Of a DNA stretch of 41,673 nucleotides, positions 9,907 through 17,000 are shown piece after piece. Numbering within the stretch: the first letter of the stretch is position 1; every line of letters begins with the position of its first letter. A program made the position numbers and the translations under genes. A model generated the notes under the pieces. That model was not told the origin of the DNA. It did no database searches and saw only the letters and a program-made list of their open reading frames with translations. Origin of the DNA: a virus; IMG/VR virus record IMGVR_UViG_3300047362_000404, positions 1-41,673 of that record. One strand, 5' to 3'.

Positions 9907-12900
9907 TGTCTGACGTGTATGGTTTTAAAATCACTGGTGAGGACACCTCTCCATTCACTGTACTTGATACTGAACTAGATACTCTAAGTTTATCTGTCAC
10001 AGAAACAGGTAGAGCGAGTTCTATAACACTAGATTATCCACTACAACCTTCAGATTTTATTTTTGTTAAAAGTCCTTCGGCTCCTGGCAATGCAAATTTT
10101 ACTAGTCAGAGTCAGTATCCAGCCCCCAACACCTCATTATATTTTTCGGGCCCTCAGTTCTATTATATGAGTACCGACAGGTCCGGTACGAATCACATTG
10201 TAACATTTCATGGCAACGCCTATGATTATTATGCAGACCCCTACAACCCTAGAGGACTGCCGAGACTTGCTTTTGCTGATAGGTGGGATGTTGAGTTTGA
10301 TTATTTTATTGTTCGCAGATCTACAGATATTGTATCTCAGGGAATTGGACGTGATGATAATTATGGAATACAGATAAGAAGCAAATACTGGACCGAAGAG
10401 AATCCAATATTGTCGTATGATTCTAGGTCTGCAATTTCTAATGATACCTTTACTGTTGAAACTTATTTGCCCCCAGCGACTCAAGTATATCAGGGTGGGA
10501 GTTCACAATCTGGTTACTCTACTCTAAACTTTACTTCGGGATGTTATGTAAACATCAATTGGACCGATCGAGTGCACTCTAATACACTGAATGAACGTGA
10601 CATTGGATTTATTCAAGCAATAGGTATGAATTCAACTAGCGCATGGGCTGTTACTGGTTTTGTGGGTATGGAAGATGGTGGTCGATTCTTTCTTGATGGA
10701 AACAGTTCCGCAATCCTAGCGGTTAAACTAAGAGACTTAAACAATCTTTATAATTCCAATGATCAATCAACCAGTGTGGGTGATGACGATGATACTACAA
10801 CCGCCCCATCGGATGACGACGTAGACACAAACTATACTGGATCTCTCTCGTATGTTGCAGGTAATACCTTCACCGAAGGTGGTACAATTCAGTTTGACGC
10901 CTCAGTGAATACACCCAACGTAGGATATCACACTAAAATATTCAGGGTCACAGGCAGTGGCAATGATTTAGATTCTATCACTCACACGTTTACTGGTACT
11001 TCGTCGGCAGAGAGAATTAGTATAACAGCAAGTAATGACTCTGTCAATGATAGTCGTACAGTTTCTTATATGCGGACGTCGAACTATATAGGAAATTATG
11101 TTACCAGTAGAAGTTCATCTTATACCAGAGGATTCTTAGGAAACTTCATTGGTAATTATGGTCGTAATTTTGCTGGCAATTATAATAGGACTGGTACATA
11201 CTCTAGAAATTTTTCTGGACAATATAGTAGGAGTAGTTCTTACTCTAGAACTATACCTTCCAGTAGAAATTTTGAGGGTAACTATAATAGAACTCGTGTT
11301 TCTTCTTATGCACGAGGAGTTCCCTATATTAGGAATAGTGTTTTTACTAGAACTCGACTGTCATATAGTTCCGGCACCTTCACGGGAAATTACTCTAGAA
11401 CATTAAATATACCAACAGCATATAGTAGGGACGTGGACTATATTGGTAACTACCAACGAACTAGATCTACCACTTATTACGTAGATATAGGGGGTGGAGA
11501 CTGGTTCGAGTTTTATGTCGCTATCGCTGCACCTTCTTACATAGGGGATTATACTAGAAATTTTATAGGTAATTATGCTAGATATCGTGCACAAACATTT
11601 ACTGCGGGAGTGTCTTACACAGGTAATTATTCTCGAAACTATGCTGGTAATTTTTCAGGTAACTACACTAGGGCCGCTAACTATTCTCGTAACTTTACTG
11701 GAAACTTTACCGGCAATTATGGTAGAACATTATCGTCCTCTCGTACCTTTACTGGAGACTTTGTTGGTGAATACTCAAGAAACATTGAGTATAACAGAAA
11801 TAGAATAGGATCTGGTGGTACTGTCACGTCAACACGAACATCTACAGGTGGAGGAGGTCAAGTCACAGACCATTTCATGTATGGTTCAAAGTCTGGATTT
11901 AGAGCTGGTTGGAGATATACAATATCCACTGGAGAAATTAAGATCTACAAACTGGGTTCTGAAATTGCTTCCGGTACGGGTAATACCAATACAACAGAAA
12001 TTGTTTTCAATGGTGTAACTTATCAACGTGGAACTTTCCAGTCCGGTTCATCTAACAGTATTCACCAGTACTATGGTGTCACATATAATGAAGGAACCAC
12101 ACCTTATGTTGGTGACTTCACAACTGCGACTACCTATACCGGAAACTATGTAAGCGCTTCTTCATATAACAGAACCAGAATAACGAACAGTACTGGAGAT
12201 TTCACAAGAACATCAACATATAATAGAACTAGGGCAGCAGACAGAAGTCAAAGTTATCTTGGTACAGCAGAGTATCTAAGAACCTCTACCCGAACTAGAA
12301 CCAGTTCATATACTAGAGATAGAGCTGGGGCTGAATCCAGAACTGTTTACTATGAAGGAAACTATAACAGGACCAGAGTCGCTAACTATACTAGGGGAAT
12401 ATACGCTGAGTTCACCAGAACTTCCAGTAGAACACTCTACTTTGCGGGGAACACACCAACACCCACCGATTACACAAGAACTCGAAACGTTTCTTATGAA
12501 GGTAACTTCACTGGAAATTATAATAGAGATTTATTTTATACTGGTGGCGTTGACTACACTAGAGGGTTTGTGGGAAACTTTGGGAGAACGAGATCCAGTA
12601 GTTATAGTAGAACATCCGCATACAATAGGACATTGACATCCAATCGCGTTCGTGTTGGTGATTATAATAGAGAGTTGACTTACAACCGAACCAGAACAAG
12701 CACCTATACTAGAGATCGTCAGAGTGCAGCGGGAGAAAGTTATACTCGAAACTTCAATGGAAACTTTGTCGGTAACTATATCGGTAACTACACAAGGTCT
12801 TCTTCCGGTACAAGTTCTGGAGTATCTGAAGTCAAGTGGAGGGGTGAACAGTTTGTCATGGAACTCCGTGTGGGTTCTGCTGGAAATTCATTGACTCTAG

Positions 12901-13403
12901 GGCAGAACGATCCAGACTCTATCATACTTGATTCCAAAACATTTACATTGTTTGATAATGATGCGGGTACTGTCCTCGCGACCACGGGAGTCACTGTATC
13001 AGACACAGACACCACCCATAAACTTATTGTCGATTTCAAGTCTGACGGGAATCAGGTTGCTAGTGGAAGAGTCACAACACTCGCTAGTTCGGTTTCAGCG
13101 ATCATGGCCGGACCATTCGACCTCACCGATGGTGTAAATGAAATTACGGTAAATAATGCACCACAAGTAGTTTCGGGATCGACTGTTACTTACTATATAC
13201 ATGTTAACAATAACGGAACTTCTGGGTACTGGGCCCCAGGCGGTCAGTATACCGTAACACGAGTTCCTTCTAATGACAATGATGGTCAGGATCCACCACC
13301 AGATGGAAGTCCAACCGACAGTGATGGAACAACTCCAGGCGGTCCTTCTATACCGGACGATGATAATCCACCCGCACCGGACTCAGGCTCAGATTTCAAA
13401 TAG
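9906..13403 (+). CDS. Tyr/Arg/Gly/Asn tetrapeptide-repeat fibre protein (copy B, 1165 aa)
   Basis: A giant putative fibre. Seen: an N-terminal fibre-head domain (MSDVYGFKITGEDTS); a beta-rich region to about residue 300; an acidic linker (VGDDDDTTTAPSDDD, about 293-307); a domain with NTFTEGGTIQFDASVN (about 319-334) resembling extracellular beta-sandwich modules; a degenerate repeat at residues 387-633 of units such as IGNY, GRNF, AGNY, TRTR and YSRT; a globular insertion at 634-733; a second repeat block at 734-964; a beta domain to about 1110; and a Pro/Asp/Gly/Ser tail. Arg codons are mostly AGA/AGG and Tyr often TAT, in contrast to the paralogous repeat gene at 14026. A chaperone-like gene follows, as after copy A. 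An adhesin role is inferred; no enzymatic motif was recognised. Confidence 0.75.
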   Translation: MSDVYGFKITGEDTSPFTVLDTELDTLSLSVTETGRASSITLDYPLQPSDFIFVKSPSAPGNANFTSQSQYPAPNTSLYFSGPQFYYMSTDRSGTNHIVTFHGNAYDYYADPYNPRGLPRLAFADRWDVEFDYFIVRRSTDIVSQGIGRDDNYGIQIRSKYWTEENPILSYDSRSAISNDTFTVETYLPPATQVYQGGSSQSGYSTLNFTSGCYVNINWTDRVHSNTLNERDIGFIQAIGMNSTSAWAVTGFVGMEDGGRFFLDGNSSAILAVKLRDLNNLYNSNDQSTSVGDDDDTTTAPSDDDVDTNYTGSLSYVAGNTFTEGGTIQFDASVNTPNVGYHTKIFRVTGSGNDLDSITHTFTGTSSAERISITASNDSVNDSRTVSYMRTSNYIGNYVTSRSSSYTRGFLGNFIGNYGRNFAGNYNRTGTYSRNFSGQYSRSSSYSRTIPSSRNFEGNYNRTRVSSYARGVPYIRNSVFTRTRLSYSSGTFTGNYSRTLNIPTAYSRDVDYIGNYQRTRSTTYYVDIGGGDWFEFYVAIAAPSYIGDYTRNFIGNYARYRAQTFTAGVSYTGNYSRNYAGNFSGNYTRAANYSRNFTGNFTGNYGRTLSSSRTFTGDFVGEYSRNIEYNRNRIGSGGTVTSTRTSTGGGGQVTDHFMYGSKSGFRAGWRYTISTGEIKIYKLGSEIASGTGNTNTTEIVFNGVTYQRGTFQSGSSNSIHQYYGVTYNEGTTPYVGDFTTATTYTGNYVSASSYNRTRITNSTGDFTRTSTYNRTRAADRSQSYLGTAEYLRTSTRTRTSSYTRDRAGAESRTVYYEGNYNRTRVANYTRGIYAEFTRTSSRTLYFAGNTPTPTDYTRTRNVSYEGNFTGNYNRDLFYTGGVDYTRGFVGNFGRTRSSSYSRTSAYNRTLTSNRVRVGDYNRELTYNRTRTSTYTRDRQSAAGESYTRNFNGNFVGNYIGNYTRSSSGTSSGVSEVKWRGEQFVMELRVGSAGNSLTLGQNDPDSIILDSKTFTLFDNDAGTVLATTGVTVSDTDTTHKLIVDFKSDGNQVASGRVTTLASSVSAIMAGPFDLTDGVNEITVNNAPQVVSGSTVTYYIHVNNNGTSGYWAPGGQYTVTRVPSNDNDGQDPPPDGSPTDSDGTTPGGPSIPDDDNPPAPDSGSDFK
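11064..11804 (+). repeat. Tetrapeptide repeat block 1 of the 1165-aa protein
   Basis: Amino-acid repeat of about 12 bases per unit, residues 387-633. Typical units are xGNY, xRNF, xRTR and SSYS. The register of aromatic residues occasionally shifts by two residues (for example at GNYNRTGTYSRNF), and a 27-residue non-repeat stretch (around YYVDIGGGDWFEFYVAIAAP) interrupts it. At the DNA level copies are diverged, so this is a protein repeat rather than a satellite. Confidence 0.85.
12105..12797 (+). repeat. Tetrapeptide repeat block 2 of the 1165-aa protein
   Basis: Residues 734-964, resuming at YVGDF after the inserted globular domain. Units include YTGN, YNRT, RTSS, YTRD and FVGN. It ends with FNGNFVGNYIGNYTR, which is close to the commonest unit of the larger paralogue. 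It contains more R-T-R units than block 1. Confidence 0.85.
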
Positions 13404-13417
13404 AGATAAATAAAATC

Positions 13418-13900
13418 ATGGATACTTTAAAATACATAGCATATATAAAACCCACCACTGGAAAAATAGTAAGACTTACTATACCCCAATACAAGATAGA
13501 TTCTGAAGGGTTGGGCCCAGACGGAAACTTCGTGGTCCATGTAACGTCCGCCAATCTACCAGAAAACTGTGATGATTTGGGATACTTTATGGACAACTAT
13601 TGGTATGATACTGGTGAACACAAGTTTGTTTTCGTGGGGTTGCCTTGCAATAGTCATGCGACTTGGAGTCTAGAGAAAGGATGGTGGGATTGGGATCCCG
13701 AACTTGTAAAAGTGGATATCCGCAAAACAAGAAATGCATTGTTGAACGCCTGTGATTGGACTCAACAATTAGATGTACCACTAAGTGAAGCGAAACTTCA
13801 AGAATGGGTGACATACCGTCAACAACTTCGTGACATTACAAAGAATATTTCAGATGACATTTTATCTGTAAATGATGTGGTTTGGCCAGTACAACCATAA
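13418..13900 (+). CDS. Phage tail assembly chaperone-like protein (copy B)
   Basis: A 160-residue paralogue of the protein at 9140. The N-terminus YIAYIKPTTGKIVRL parallels SYIAYCNPYGEIVRM; the middle has an aromatic cluster (WSLEKGWWDWDPELV); and the C-terminal block RKTRNALLNACDWTQQLD with LSEAKLQEWVTYRQQLRDIT (about residues 107-146) and final VVWPVQP mirror copy A almost position for position. Thus each fibre in this region has its own chaperone-like partner. It starts 14 bases after the repeat protein with no strong ribosome-binding site, suggesting translational coupling. It is the last gene of its transcription unit, since a terminator follows. Confidence 0.75.
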   Translation: MDTLKYIAYIKPTTGKIVRLTIPQYKIDSEGLGPDGNFVVHVTSANLPENCDDLGYFMDNYWYDTGEHKFVFVGLPCNSHATWSLEKGWWDWDPELVKVDIRKTRNALLNACDWTQQLDVPLSEAKLQEWVTYRQQLRDITKNISDDILSVNDVVWPVQP

Positions 13901-13927
13901 ACAAAAAACAATTTGAGAACTATTGCG

Positions 13928-13964
13928 AAAAAGTGTGGTTACTTCGGTTCCCGCACTTTTTTTT
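13928..13964 (+). terminator. Rho-independent terminator after the fibre/chaperone cassette
   Basis: Inverted repeat with outer arms AAAAAGTG (13928-13935) and CACTTTTT (13954-13961), extended inward by T-G, G-C and G-C pairs and an A-T/C-G pair closing a TTCG loop (13943-13946), followed by a T run. It separates the 6-14 kb fibre operon from the giant repeat gene. Confidence 0.8.
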
Positions 13965-13966
13965 CT

Positions 13967-13974
13967 TATAAATA
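13967..13974 (+). promoter_or_regulatory. T4-type late promoter TATAAATA
   Basis: Perfect match to the T4 late promoter core (recognised in T4 by the gp55/gp33/gp45 system), 52 bases upstream of the GTG of the giant repeat gene and directly after a terminator. It should drive that gene as its own late unit. Confidence 0.85.
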
Positions 13975-14025
13975 ACTCTTGTCATTAACCAATAAATCCT
14001 TTTAACTTAAAAGAGAGACGATATC

Positions 14026-17000
14026 GTGTCAGCATCTAGTATACCACTAAAACTTCAAAATGCTAATGGTGACCTACAGGAATTCACTCCATCGGATGAG
14101 ATGTATCTATCCTTTGCAGTGGGACAAGCATTAGTTGCGGCCGCTTCTAATGACGTTGGTAATATCAGTTTAACTGATGGCCAATCAATCGGTTCGTTTG
14201 TAGATTCTTACTACAATGAAATATCTGGCACCCACCCTGCTTCACAAATAACGGGTGCCTCAGTGACCACCACTCTGAAGCAAGTGAGTGGCCCAGCAGA
14301 CGAATCCGGTGCAGACTTTGTCCGCCCAGTAGGTTATTACGACGTTGATCCAAACCCAGGCTTCTACGAAATGGTAGATGGGGATATGGACAACCTAGCA
14401 GGTCGTGTTCTGTCTAACTTAGTACAGAACGACTATATCGGTACTTTCAAACTGTCCGCTACTCAACCAAGTCCAGACTATACAAAGTTTATTGACTCTG
14501 TATTCTCTGACACTCATGGTAATGGTAGCGCAGGTACCGTAGTAACAAACTATCACATTTGGATGCGTACTTCTATGGCGGCAGTTGCTCCAGTTCGTCC
14601 AGTAGCGACAAGCTACGACGGTTCTGGTTTCAACGGTCTACGTGAAATGACGGATGCGCAGATTCAGTACACACTGGGTCAACGTATTAAGTCAATGCGT
14701 GCTACGTCAGGAGCGATTGGTTCATACCAGTTACGTTCCACAGCACAAGGCGCACCGACAGTCCCAGGCTCATGGTTGCCTGTAGGTACTGCACAGAACA
14801 CACGTCGAACTCCAGTTGATGTTGCATACGCAAGAACTCGCGTATCTTCATACAACCGTGCACGTGTTTCTGCATACACTCGTACTCGCGTATCTTCATA
14901 CACGCGTAATAGTGTAAATACATTTAGTCGTACCTTTGTAGGAGACTACACTGGTGCATATTCACGCGACTTCGTAGGTAACTACTCGCGTGACTTTGTT
15001 GGGAACTACTCGCGTACTCGCCCATCATCGTACTCAGGTACATATGCAAGAACTCGCGTATCATCGTTTGCACGTACTCGTTTAACAGCGTTTACTGGAT
15101 ACTTTGCGGGAACTTACTCACGCGCACGTGTTTCAGTTTATACACGTAACCGTATAACACCATTCACTGGTACATTCTCACGTAACCGTGTTTCAACATA
15201 CACTCGTGGTCGTGTATCATCTTACGCCGGTACTTATTCTCGTAACCGCGTTTCTTCATACGTTGCAGACTATACACGCAACCGTGTTTCAACATATTCT
15301 GGAACATATTCGGGCACTTACTCCCGTCTACGTGTTTCTGCTTATTCTGGAACATACTCGCGTAACCGTGTTTCATCTTATGCTGGAACATATACGCGCA
15401 CACGTGTATCTACTTACGCAACTGACTTTACCCGCACCCGTGAAGAGAACTTCGCAGGGACTTACACTGGTTACTATACTGGCGTATTCTCTCGTGCTCG
15501 TGTATCAACATATACGCGTAACCGTGTAACAGGTTTCGCAGGTAACTTCATTGGTAACTACTCTCGCAACTTCCAAGGTAACTATTCACGTAACTTCGTG
15601 GGTAACTACTCTCGTGGATTTGCTGGAGATTACGTAGGTAACTACTCTCGCGTATCAACACGTACATCAACTCGCACACGTTACAGTGCTTACGCAAGAA
15701 CACGCATCACTAACTATGTTGGTGACTTTGCTCGTGATCGCGTCACTAACTTTGCGGGTAACTTTGTGGGCAACTATGCTCGCACCTTCGTAGGAAACTA
15801 CGGTGGTAACTTTATTGGAAACTACGCTCGTGACTTCGTTGGAAACTTCGTTGGAAACTACGCTCGCGCATATGTAGGTAACTACTCTCGCGGATTCGTA
15901 GGTAACTACGGTCGTAACTTCCTTGGAAACTTTGTCGGAAACTACAGTCGTAACTTCCTTGGTGACTTCACCGGAAACTACGCTCGTGGTTTCGTCGGTG
16001 ACTTCGTTGGAGATTTCGTAGGTAACTACGCACGTACTTCAACTCGTACATCGACTCGCACACGTTACTCTGCATATGCTCGTACTCGCGCAACGAACTA
16101 CACTCGCAACCGTGGTTCTGCTTACGCTCGTACATCTACTCGTACTCGTTACAGTGCATACGCAAGAACTCGTGCAACAAACTATACAAGAACTCGTGGT
16201 TCAGCTTACGCACGTACTCGTATCACTAACTACGTTGGTGACTTCGCGCGTACATCTACTCGTAGCAGACCATCTACGTTCTCTTATGCACGTACCCTAT
16301 ACTACGCAGGTGACTTCGTAGGTAACTATGGTCGTACTCGTGTAACAAACTATACTCGTGCTTCAGCGGTAGGTGTAACCTATACAGGTAACTACACGCG
16401 TAACCTATACTACGTTGGTAACTATGCTCGTGGATATGCAGGCAACTTCGTGGGTAACTACACACGTAACCGTGCATTCTCATACGTAGGTAACTACGCT
16501 CGTAACCGTGCATTCTCATATGTCGGTAACTACACACGTACTCGTGCGACGAACTATACGCGAACATCAACCAACACTGGTGCATATACTCGTGCCCGTG
16601 GTGCATCGTATGTTGGTAACTATAGTCGTAACGTAGCATACACTGGTAACTTCACACGATCTACGTCATCTACTCGTGTTTCTATTGCGGCCAACCCAGG
16701 CGGTGGTGTTTACCTCTCAGGTAAAGGTGGTGAAACATACTGGGGATGGAACGGATATTCAAACCAAATTGAAATTAAAGACCGCCTTCATGGTAATATC
16801 AACATCACAAGCGGCGTGTCTAGTACCACAGATATGGTTGTGGCCCAAGGTTTCCGATACTATCGTGGTGCGCTCCACCCAAGTTACACCGGGCAATACA
16901 AACGATATTATCTTATCCGCACAGCTATCGCCGATACTGAATATACTGGTAACTTCTCGGGGACAACATATTACACTCGTAACTCAGCCAACACTGCTAC

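Noticed and set aside
13405-13412. GATAAATA as a late promoter for the gene at 13418
   Set aside because: It has one mismatch and sits only 6 bases before the ATG, so a normal late start would fall inside the gene.
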